Positions 1 through 5,217 of a stretch of DNA of 5,217 nucleotides are shown here, in pieces. How positions within the stretch are numbered: the stretch's first letter is position 1; every line of letters starts with the position of its first letter. Source of the DNA: Clostridia bacterium (GTDB lineage Bacteria; Bacillota_A; Clostridia; Oscillospirales; CAG-272); the NCBI GenBank assembly GCA_017467225.1, contig JAFTSR010000088.1, positions 1 through 5,217 on the forward strand, given 5' to 3'. The notes below the pieces were generated by a model. The model had not been told where the DNA came from. It saw only the letters and a program-made list of their open reading frames with translations, and made no database searches. The position numbers and the translations under genes are program-made.

Positions 1-305
1 ATCGCGCGGATGGTGCCGTTGGGGCTCTTCCACATCTCGCTCAGATTGTACTCCTCTACGCGCTGCTTATTCGGCGTGATGGTAGCACACTTGACGGCGA
101 CACCGTATTTCTTGTTAGCCAGTGCTGCCTGCATGGTGACCTCGTCCTTGGTACGCTCACGCTCCGGTAAGCCAAGGTCGTAATACTCGGTTTTGAGATC
201 GACGAACGGAAGAATCAGCTCGTCCTTGATCTGCTGCCACAGAATTCTTGTCATTTCGTCGCCGTCCATCTCGACCAGCGGCGTTTTCATTTGAATTTTT
301 GCCAT
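1..305 (-). CDS. icd: NADP-dependent isocitrate dehydrogenase, N-terminal part (cut by window edge)
   Basis: Cytosolic enzyme that oxidatively decarboxylates isocitrate to 2-oxoglutarate, normally with NADP. Only the first 101 residues are present; the gene continues past base 1. Translation from the ATG at 305 gives [20 protein letters not shown], then CATITPNK (73-80) and [10 protein letters not shown] (91-100). These are hallmarks of the eukaryote-like homodimeric IDH class (IDH1/IDH2 type) rather than the E. coli Icd class. The numbering coincides with human IDH1, whose isocitrate-contacting residues T77, S94, N96 and R100 are all present here. The start is supported by GGAGG at 318-314, 8 bases upstream. 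The gene begins 18 bases after the aconitase stop with no hairpin between them, so it is very probably cotranscribed with the citrate synthase-like and aconitase genes. Family assignment is firm; cofactor preference is inferred from class, because the cofactor-binding residues lie outside the window. Confidence 0.95.
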   Translation of the reverse strand, partial: MAKIQMKTPLVEMDGDEMTRILWQQIKDELILPFVDLKTEYYDLGLPERERTKDEVTMQAALANKKYGVAVKCATITPNKQRVEEYNLSEMWKSPNGTIRA

Positions 306-323
306 TGTTCTATCCTCCAACTA

Positions 324-2258
324 TCAATTGTTACCTGCATCACGGATGTATTTCAAAAGTCCTCCGGCTTTGAGCATTGCCTGCTGACGCTCGGAGAACG
401 ATCCGCACAGTTTGATGCTCTCGCCGGTTGTCTTGTTGATCATGGTAGCCTCACCGGAAACGATCGCATCATACAGACCAACCAGCTCAAGCTCGTCGCC
501 CTGCGTCAGCTTGTCATAGTCGTCAGGGTCTGCGAAGGTCAGCGGCAGAATACCGGCATTGATCAGATTAGCCACGTGGATACGCGCAAAGCTCTTGGCG
601 ATCACCGCACGGACACCGAGATACAGCGGTACAAGCGCTGCGTGCTCACGAGACGAGCCCTGGCCATAGTTGACACCGCCGACGATAATCGACTGTCCGG
701 CGGCCAATGCACGCTCAGAGAAGGTCTCATCACAAACGGCAAAGCAGAATTTTGACAGATACGGAATATTGGAGCGGTACGGCAGAATTTTTGCACCGGC
801 GGGCATGATGTGATCGGTTGTGATATTATCGCCCACCTTGAGCGTCAGCGGAGCTGCAATCACATCGGTCATAGGACGTGCCTCAGGGAACGGCTTGATG
901 TTGGGACCACGCAAAACCTCAAGGTCAGCGGCCTCATCCGCTGCTGCCGGCATAAGTACGGCAGAATCATTGATCACAAAGCTGTCGGGCATAGTGATCT
1001 CGGGATAGTCACCCAGTGTTCTCGGATCGGTAATGTAACCGGTCAGCGCGGAAGCTGCGGCAAGCTCGGGAGAAACCAGATATACCTGGCCGTCCTTGGT
1101 GCCGCTTCTGCCTTCAAAGTTACGGTTAAAAGTTCTCAGAGAAACGCCGGCAGAGTTGGGAGAGAAGCCCATACCAATGCAAGGACCGCAAGCACATTCC
1201 AGAATTCTTGCGCCGGCAGCGATCATATCAGCCAGTGCGCCGCACTCAGCAAGCATAGTCAGAACCTGCTTGGAGCCGGGAGAAACAGAAAGGCTGACGG
1301 AATCGTCAATCTTCTTGCCCTTGAGAATGGCAGCAACGCGAAGCATATCACGCAAAGAGGAGTTGGTGCAGGAGCCAATGCATACCTGATCCACCTTGAT
1401 AGCCGAAAGTTCCTCTGCCGTCTTGATATTGTCAGGGCTGTGCGGACAAGCAAGAAGCGGTTTGAGCGAAGAAAGATCAATATCGATCACACGGTCATAA
1501 ACGGCATCTGGGTCGCTTTGAAGCGGCACATAGTCCTCTTCTCTGCCCTGAGCAGCAAGGAATGCGCGCGTCGTTTCATCGGAGGGGAAAATGGAGGTCG
1601 TAGCGCCAAGCTCAGTGCCCATGTTGGTGATGGTCGCTCTCTCAGGAACAGACAGTGTCTTGATACCCTCGCCACCCCATTCAACAATGTAACCGACACC
1701 ACCCTTGACGGACAAAATTCTCAGAATTTCCAGGCTGACGTCCTTGGCACTGACCCAGGGAGAAAGCTTGCCGGTCAGATTGACCTTGATCATCTTGGGC
1801 ATGGTGATGTAATATTCACCGCCACCCATAGCGACAGCGACGTCCATACCGCCGGCACCAAACGCCAGCATACCGATACCACCACCTGTGGGCGTGTGGC
1901 TGTCAGATCCGATCAGTGTCTTGCCGGGCTTGCCGAATCTCTCCAGGTGCACCTGGTGGCAAATACCGTTGCCGGGACGGGAGAAGCGAATGCCGTATTT
2001 CTTGGCGACCGACTGGATATAGCGATGGTCGTCTGCGTTCTCAAAGCCGGACTGCAGCGTATTGTGGTCAATGTAAGCAACGCTCAGCTCAGTACGGACA
2101 CGGGGAATGCCGATGGATTCAAATTCCAAATATGTCATCGTACCCGTAGCATCTTGCGTCAGTGTTTGATCCATGCGAAGCGCGATTTCCTGGCCGGCGA
2201 TCATCTCACCCTTGACCAAATGCGCTTTGATAATTTTTTGTGCGATTGTAAGTCCCAT
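324..2258 (-). CDS. acn: Aconitate hydratase (aconitase), short monomeric [4Fe-4S] type
   Basis: Interconverts citrate and isocitrate through cis-aconitate in the cytosol. From the ATG at 2258 it is 644 residues, shorter than the roughly 900-residue AcnA class and matching the compact 'Aquifex/clostridial' aconitase group. Seen in the sequence: GSDSHTPTGGGIG at 117-129; the three iron-sulfur ligand cysteines C297 (in CIGSCTNS), C357 and C360 (in ACGPCIGMG); TTDHIMPAG at 480-488; and the swivel-domain motif YGQGSSREHAAL at 531-542. In that motif S535 and R537 align with catalytic Ser642 and Arg644 of mitochondrial aconitase. KSFARIHVANLINAGILPL (555-573) also matches the aconitase swivel domain. 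Domains 1-3 span about 1-415 and domain 4 about 465-644. Homoaconitase or isopropylmalate isomerase is less likely: domains are fused in one chain and the neighbours are citrate and isocitrate enzymes. A TTG at 2288 would add 10 residues but is a poorer start. It sits 26 bases after the regulator and 18 before icd. The exposed cluster implies oxygen sensitivity. Confidence 0.95.
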   Translation of the reverse strand: MGLTIAQKIIKAHLVKGEMIAGQEIALRMDQTLTQDATGTMTYLEFESIGIPRVRTELSVAYIDHNTLQSGFENADDHRYIQSVAKKYGIRFSRPGNGICHQVHLERFGKPGKTLIGSDSHTPTGGGIGMLAFGAGGMDVAVAMGGGEYYITMPKMIKVNLTGKLSPWVSAKDVSLEILRILSVKGGVGYIVEWGGEGIKTLSVPERATITNMGTELGATTSIFPSDETTRAFLAAQGREEDYVPLQSDPDAVYDRVIDIDLSSLKPLLACPHSPDNIKTAEELSAIKVDQVCIGSCTNSSLRDMLRVAAILKGKKIDDSVSLSVSPGSKQVLTMLAECGALADMIAAGARILECACGPCIGMGFSPNSAGVSLRTFNRNFEGRSGTKDGQVYLVSPELAAASALTGYITDPRTLGDYPEITMPDSFVINDSAVLMPAAADEAADLEVLRGPNIKPFPEARPMTDVIAAPLTLKVGDNITTDHIMPAGAKILPYRSNIPYLSKFCFAVCDETFSERALAAGQSIIVGGVNYGQGSSREHAALVPLYLGVRAVIAKSFARIHVANLINAGILPLTFADPDDYDKLTQGDELELVGLYDAIVSGEATMINKTTGESIKLCGSFSERQQAMLKAGGLLKYIRDAGNN

Positions 2259-2268
2259 GATATGTAAA

Positions 2269-2278
2269 TCCTTCCTTT
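2269..2278 (-). promoter_or_regulatory. Ribosome binding site that sets the aconitase start at 2258
   Basis: Read on the minus strand this is AAAGGAAGGA, ending 10 bases before the ATG at 2258. It lies inside the 10-codon extension that a TTG start at 2288 would give. That favours the ATG, whose product begins MGLTIAQKII like other short aconitases. The TTG overlaps the end of the upstream regulator gene and shows no comparable site of its own that I can see. Confidence 0.75.
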
Positions 2279-2284
2279 GATTTT

Positions 2285-2947
2285 TCAATTTTCTTGTTTG
2301 GTTGCTGCCAATACGATGTTTTTCCTTGCATTTTCAATGTGAAAAACCGCAAGATACTCTGCCTCTGCGCTATCATGACGGGACAGCGCCTCTAAAATAT
2401 TGCGATGCTCACACATGGCGATACGTGCGCGATTCGGGTCTTCCACCGAAAGCTTGCGGTACTTGCGCACCTTTCGATGAAGATCGGTCAGCGTTGCCTG
2501 AAGCATGCGACTGCCGCAAAAAGAATAGATCATCTCGTGAAATTTGGTATCCGTGTCGCGGATATTGTCCGCGATACCCTTGGAGGTATAAAATTCCTGA
2601 AGGTCAACGATCTCCTGAAGCTCCTGTAGCTGCGGATACGTGATCAACGCGGCACAGCGACCCGTCGCGTATCCTTCAATGCGTTTTCTGATCTCGTAAA
2701 TATCGTACAGATCCTGCTCCGTCACGCCTACGACACAAATTCCGTTCGCTTTCTCCTCCACAAGATGTTCCTGCTTCAGACGAAAGATAGCTTCTCTGAC
2801 CGGTGTTCGGCTGACACCCAATTTATCACATAATCGCTGCTCGGTAAGAATGTCACCATCGCGGTAGACGCCACCCAAAATTTCATTTTCGAGCGTTTCA
2901 AAGACATACTCTCCGGCAGATGCGTATTTAATTCCTTTTACTTCCAT
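2285..2947 (-). CDS. GntR-family transcription regulator, FCD (FadR) subfamily
   Basis: Likely a ligand-responsive dimeric DNA-binding regulator of this operon. The 220 residues are typical of the FadR/FCD group. An N-terminal winged helix spans about 9-75, with the GntR signature LTEQRLCDKLGVSRTPVREA (34-53). It is followed by an all-helical FCD ligand domain at about 78-215. The usual FCD metal-site residues look intact: D133 and H137 (DTKFHEMI), H181 (CEHRNILEAL) and H203 (FHIENARK). FCD proteins often sense organic acids, so a citrate-pathway metabolite is a reasonable but unproven ligand. The ATG at 2947 follows the citrate synthase-like stop by 17 bases, with AAGGGCGGA at 2963-2955 as ribosome site. 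Position inside the operon, plus palindromes on the operon promoter, suggests autoregulation. Whether it represses or activates cannot be read from the protein; the operator position favours repression. Confidence 0.93.
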   Translation of the reverse strand: MEVKGIKYASAGEYVFETLENEILGGVYRDGDILTEQRLCDKLGVSRTPVREAIFRLKQEHLVEEKANGICVVGVTEQDLYDIYEIRKRIEGYATGRCAALITYPQLQELQEIVDLQEFYTSKGIADNIRDTDTKFHEMIYSFCGSRMLQATLTDLHRKVRKYRKLSVEDPNRARIAMCEHRNILEALSRHDSAEAEYLAVFHIENARKNIVLAATKQEN

Positions 2948-2964
2948 AGCATTATCCGCCCTTA

Positions 2965-4350
2965 TTAAAACTTATTGGCCTTGGCAAACCTCTCGCCGCC
3001 AAGCTGCTCAATCTTTTCCTCCAGCTCACCGTTGGAGAGTACGTTCTGTCTGCCGTTTTCGTATTCCAGATCGACCCACTCCTTGATTGCCACAACAATC
3101 GGATCGTGCTTTTGGACACGGTCATCCCCGGAGAGCGCATAGTTTTCATTGATCCAGTACGCGATACCTGCAAGTCCGGAGGTTTTGGTAACCATGACGC
3201 CGGCACTTCTGTTGAGAATTGTTTTGGTATCAAAAATATTATAGATTTCCTCGTCCTTCATCAGTCCGTCCGCGTGAATGCCTGCACGGGTAACGTTGAA
3301 GTTTCGGCCAACAAAAGGTGTCATATCGGGAATATTGTAGCCGATTTCCTCGCGGAAGTAATTGGCAATATCGGTGATTGCCGTCGGGTCCATACCGTCA
3401 AGGGTTCCCTTGAGGGATGCATACTCAAAAACCATCGCCTCAAGCGGAATGTTGCCGGTTCTCTCGCCGATACCAAGCAGCGAACAGTTGACCGCACTCG
3501 CACCGTACAGCCAAGCAGTAGATGCATTGCTGACTGCCTTGTAGAAGTCGTTGTGACCGTGCCACTCCAGCTGCTCGCTGGGAACGTCGGAGTAATGCTG
3601 CAAGCCGTAAATAATACCCGGTACGCTGCGAGGCAGCGCAACCTCAGAATACGGTACACCGTAGCCCATGGTATCGCAGGCACGGATTTTCACGGGAATA
3701 CCGGCATCATAGCTCATTTCCATCAGCTTATTGACAAACGGAACGACAAAGCCATAGAAATCAGCTCTGGTGATATCCTCCAGATGGCAACGCGGAATGA
3801 CGCCCGCTTCAAACGCATCTGCGACTGTTTTCAGATAATAATTCATTGCCTCGCCGCGCGTCATTTTCATCTTTTTGAAAATGTGATAATCCGAGGAGCT
3901 GACCAAAATACCGGTTTCTTTGATATTCAGATCACGAACCAGCTTGAAATCCTCGCGGTTGGCACGGATCCAGGTCGTAATCTCCGGAAACTTCAGTCCA
4001 AGAGACATACATGCCTCCAGGGCTTCTCTGTCTTTTTTACTGTAAATAAAGAACTCGGTCTGTCGGATGATGCCCTTGGGACCGCCCAAGCGAGACATCA
4101 GCTTATACAGATCGACGATCTGCTTGACGGTATACGGCTCCACCGATTGCTGTCCGTCGCGCATGGTTGTATCGGTGATCCAGATTTCCTTGGGCATATT
4201 CATCGGAGAACGACGATGGTTGAAGGCAACCTTGGGAACCTCCGTGTACGGATATACGTCACGGTAGAGGTTAGGCTCTGCCACATCCTGCAGCTGATAG
4301 CGGTAGGATTTCTGCTCCAGGACGTTGGTTTTGTTGGATATTTCAAGCAT
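2965..4350 (-). CDS. Re-citrate synthase (DRE-TIM metallolyase; homocitrate/isopropylmalate synthase-like)
   Basis: Probable condensation of acetyl-CoA and oxaloacetate to citrate, a metal-dependent (Mn/Co), oxygen-sensitive enzyme known from Clostridium kluyveri and other anaerobes lacking ordinary Si-citrate synthase. The 461-residue protein has a 53-residue N-terminal extension, then a DRE-TIM barrel: DTTMRDGQQS at 60-69 (R64 and D65 of the DRE signature, with Q67 where many relatives have E), EWHGHNDF at 262-269 (metal ligands H264 and H266) and GIGERTGNIPLEAM at 293-306. RAGIHADG (355-362) then opens the C-terminal subdomain. There is no LeuA-type regulatory domain after it, which argues against isopropylmalate synthase. 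NifV-type homocitrate synthase is usually shorter. The strongest functional argument is context: it heads an operon with aconitase and isocitrate dehydrogenase and no leu or nif genes. The ATG at 4350 has AAAGG at 4364-4360, 9 bases upstream. The superfamily is certain; citrate rather than homocitrate as product is inferred. Confidence 0.85.
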   Translation of the reverse strand: MLEISNKTNVLEQKSYRYQLQDVAEPNLYRDVYPYTEVPKVAFNHRRSPMNMPKEIWITDTTMRDGQQSVEPYTVKQIVDLYKLMSRLGGPKGIIRQTEFFIYSKKDREALEACMSLGLKFPEITTWIRANREDFKLVRDLNIKETGILVSSSDYHIFKKMKMTRGEAMNYYLKTVADAFEAGVIPRCHLEDITRADFYGFVVPFVNKLMEMSYDAGIPVKIRACDTMGYGVPYSEVALPRSVPGIIYGLQHYSDVPSEQLEWHGHNDFYKAVSNASTAWLYGASAVNCSLLGIGERTGNIPLEAMVFEYASLKGTLDGMDPTAITDIANYFREEIGYNIPDMTPFVGRNFNVTRAGIHADGLMKDEEIYNIFDTKTILNRSAGVMVTKTSGLAGIAYWINENYALSGDDRVQKHDPIVVAIKEWVDLEYENGRQNVLSNGELEEKIEQLGGERFAKANKF

Positions 4351-4365
4351 ACTATTTGACCTTTG

Positions 4366-4389
4366 CGCATTCGTGCGATATGAACGAAT
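4366..4389 (-). other. Leader region with two mutually exclusive small hairpins
   Basis: In the untranslated leader of the citrate synthase-like gene the transcript can pair ATTCGT (4389-4384) with ACGAAT (4374-4369). Alternatively it can pair CGCA (4377-4374) with TGCG (4369-4366) around the loop CGAA. The two pairings share bases, so only one can form at a time, and the second ends one base before the ribosome binding site at 4364-4360. Both stems are short, so a regulatory role is only a possibility. No known riboswitch pattern was recognised. Confidence 0.25.
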
Positions 4390-4401
4390 AGGCTACCTTT
4401 C

Positions 4402-4426
4402 TTGATCAATGTATCATTGTATACAA
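4402..4426. promoter_or_regulatory. Putative operator: overlapping palindromes at the operon start site
   Basis: Three dyads crowd this stretch: the perfect palindrome TTGTATACAA (4417-4426), the inverted repeat CAATG-3-CATTG (4407-4419), and the perfect palindrome TTGATCAA (4402-4409). A wider dyad TGTAT-6-ATACA spans 4410-4425. The first fits the general GT...AC operator form of GntR/FadR-type regulators (T-x-G-T, short spacer, A-C-x-A). The cluster begins at the edge of the -10 box and covers the expected transcription start near 4419, a location suited to steric repression. The obvious candidate to bind is the GntR/FCD protein encoded at 2947-2285. The palindromes are directly visible; the assignment to that regulator is inference. 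Confidence 0.6.
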
Positions 4427-4454
4427 GTATATCACTTTTGCAGCATTTTGTCAA
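4426..4454 (-). promoter_or_regulatory. Sigma-A promoter of the citrate/aconitase/isocitrate dehydrogenase operon
   Basis: On the minus strand a perfect -35 box TTGACA (4454-4449) is followed after exactly 17 bases by TATACT (4431-4426), one mismatch from the consensus -10. Runs of A and T lie upstream (about 4500-4455) and could help polymerase binding. A start near 4419 would give a leader of about 70 nt before the ATG at 4350. It is the only strong promoter seen in the intergenic space and lies just downstream of the terminator of the preceding gene. Confidence 0.85.
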
Positions 4455-4504
4455 TAGATTTTGCAAGAAAATCCCTGTGATCCTTCAACTTTTCAAATTT
4501 TGAT

Positions 4505-4547
4505 ATATAAAAGAGCCGATCAAGGTTAATACACCCCGATCGGCCCC
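4505..4547 (-). terminator. Intrinsic terminator after the coiled-coil protein gene
   Basis: On the minus strand GCCGATCGGGG (4544-4534) pairs with CCTTGATCGGC (4525-4515). This gives an 11-bp stem with two G-U pairs, an 8-base loop TGTATTAA, and possible extra pairs at the base. The tail TCTTTTATATA follows directly. It starts about 13 bases after the stop codon of the upstream gene. The plus-strand side lacks an equally good T run, so it works for minus-strand transcription and insulates the downstream operon from read-through. Confidence 0.88.
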
Positions 4548-4559
4548 AAATTTTAGGTT

Positions 4560-5217
4560 TTAAATTTTATCCGCCATAATATCCATTACTAACAGGTTGA
4601 TCTGTGACTGAACGTAGTTCTTTTCCTCAATAAAGCCATCTTCGTCAATATATTTTAGCATCTCGGAAAGATACGAGTACCAAAGTTCTCTTACCTGTTC
4701 GATCTTCTCTTTTCTCGCGTTTTTCTGTTCCTGATCAAAATCATTATATACGGTTTTATAGAAATCAAGAAGCGAGTTAATCGTTTCCTCACGCTTGTTG
4801 AAAACATCTTTCATACAGTTAAGCTTTTCGAAAACAATCCCGTCCTCAACGCACTTTGTTTGATCTCCGCCCTCGTATTCGTGGGTATCACGTATCTCGG
4901 CAATTGAATTCATGGTTTCACTCAAAGATGCCAACTGATCCTGAAGCTTGACGATCTGCGCCCAAACTTCTACCTTAGTGAGTTCTACATTCTTCTGTTC
5001 TACGTTTGTATTGACATTATCTGACATTTTATTATCCTCCAAATATGCATTCGGCGGACACGCAAGGCAAATCTTATTTTCTCCTACGAAGCGTGCCCTG
5101 CCACTTTTAACAAGACCTTTTGCCCGCTTGGGGTAGGTCGCTTCATATTCATTACCTTGGCTGTCAACAACAATCACGTTTTTTTCGATGGGTTTCGCCC
5201 CCTCTTTGTTATTGAAG
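4560..5217 (-). CDS. Uncharacterised protein: PLMP/RRXRR-like N-terminal segment plus coiled-coil-like region (5' end uncertain)
   Basis: Function unknown. The frame is open to the window edge. A GTG at 5177 gives 205 residues but has no good ribosome site, and the upstream codons (NNKEGAKPIEKN) read like protein, so the true start may lie beyond 5217. In GTG numbering, residues 1-50 contain VVDSQGNEYEATYPKRAKG, then LVKSGRARFV, ICLACPP and LEDNK. The V-x-x-D ... KRA-x-x-L-x-x-x-GRA ... I-x-L pattern resembles the N-terminal PLMP/RRXRR segment of IscB-like proteins, but the PLMP residues themselves and any nuclease domain are absent. C37 and C40 form a CxxC. Residues 51-205 are charged and helical-looking, with heptad-like VWAQIVKLQDQLASLSETM (71-89) and many E/K/D residues. 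There is no signal peptide or membrane span. It is more AT-rich than the downstream operon and is cut off from it by a terminator, so a shared role is unlikely. A second start at 5027 may yield only the helical part. Confidence 0.7.
   Translation of the reverse strand, partial: FNNKEGAKPIEKNVIVVDSQGNEYEATYPKRAKGLVKSGRARFVGENKICLACPPNAYLEDNKMSDNVNTNVEQKNVELTKVEVWAQIVKLQDQLASLSETMNSIAEIRDTHEYEGGDQTKCVEDGIVFEKLNCMKDVFNKREETINSLLDFYKTVYNDFDQEQKNARKEKIEQVRELWYSYLSEMLKYIDEDGFIEEKNYVQSQINLLVMDIMADKI
5025..5040 (-). promoter_or_regulatory. In-frame internal ribosome binding site and ATG
   Basis: GGAGG (5040-5036) stands 8 bases before an ATG (5027-5025) in the frame of the surrounding gene. This is the same site and spacing as at icd, and better than anything near the GTG at 5177. 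It falls inside the codons for LEDNK, precisely between the PLMP/RRXRR-like segment and the helical region. Starting here gives a 155-residue protein beginning MSDNVNTNVE. Either it is the sole start, with the upstream part a separate translated segment, or both long and short forms are made. Confidence 0.6.

Noticed and set aside
291..755. Plus-strand open frame of 154 codons across the icd/aconitase junction
   Set aside because: It overlaps two well-supported minus-strand genes and its translation has no domain features.
810..2267. Plus-strand open frame of 485 codons opposite the aconitase gene
   Set aside because: It is an antisense shadow. The minus-strand protein has all the aconitase motifs, while the plus-strand translation shows no recognisable domain and no supporting ribosome site.
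2259..2288. TTG start at 2288 for aconitase
   Set aside because: The extra ten residues are not aconitase-like, and a good ribosome site for the ATG at 2258 lies within them.
2965..4350. Isopropylmalate synthase (LeuA) or NifV homocitrate synthase
   Set aside because: There is no C-terminal LeuA regulatory domain, no leucine or nitrogen-fixation neighbours, and direct linkage to aconitase and isocitrate dehydrogenase. It cannot be fully excluded without a phylogeny.
3106..4359. Plus-strand open frame of 417 codons opposite the Re-citrate synthase gene
   Set aside because: It is antisense to a protein with clear DRE-TIM motifs and would begin inside that gene. Long antisense frames follow from the codon use of the real gene.
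4351..4559. Riboswitch or small RNA in the intergenic region
   Set aside because: Apart from the terminator, promoter, palindromes and two weak hairpins, I see no conserved riboswitch core, T-box motif or tRNA-like fold.
5028..5217. IscB/TnpB-like RNA-guided nuclease or a mobile element
   Set aside because: Only the short N-terminal pattern is similar. No RuvC or HNH motifs follow, and no terminal repeats are visible.

Overview
All recognisable genes in this window lie on the minus strand, so transcription runs from high to low coordinates. The core is a compact operon for the oxidative branch of an incomplete TCA cycle. In transcription order it holds a DRE-TIM metallolyase best read as Re-citrate synthase (4350-2965), a GntR/FCD transcription regulator (2947-2285), an aconitase of the short monomeric type (2258-324), and the start of an NADP-type isocitrate dehydrogenase (305-1, running off the window). 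Gaps are only 17, 26 and 18 bases, with no terminator between genes. Together the three enzymes would convert acetyl-CoA plus oxaloacetate to citrate, isocitrate and 2-oxoglutarate, the usual anaerobic route to glutamate.

The operon has a readable control region. A near-consensus sigma-A promoter (TTGACA, 17 bases, TATACT) lies at 4454-4426. A cluster of overlapping palindromes sits on its -10 and start region (4402-4426), placed as an operator for the GntR/FCD regulator encoded second in the operon would be. The untranslated leader is about 70 nt and can form two mutually exclusive small hairpins just before the ribosome binding site.

Upstream, and separated by a strong intrinsic terminator (4547-4505), is an unrelated, visibly more AT-rich gene (about 5217-4560). 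It has an N-terminal segment resembling the PLMP/RRXRR domain of IscB-like proteins, followed by a helical, coiled-coil-like region. A perfectly spaced GGAGG plus ATG lies in frame exactly at the junction, so the gene may make two products. This is the part of the window I can least explain.

The organism is most likely an anaerobic Clostridia member, perhaps an Oscillospiraceae/Ruminococcaceae-like gut bacterium. The reasons are AGGAGG-type ribosome sites, sigma-A promoter form, Re-citrate synthase with short aconitase and IDH1-like isocitrate dehydrogenase, and about half GC by eye. This assignment is inference. No stretch longer than about 210 bases lacks a gene. I saw no tRNA, rRNA, insertion sequence, CRISPR array or attachment site.
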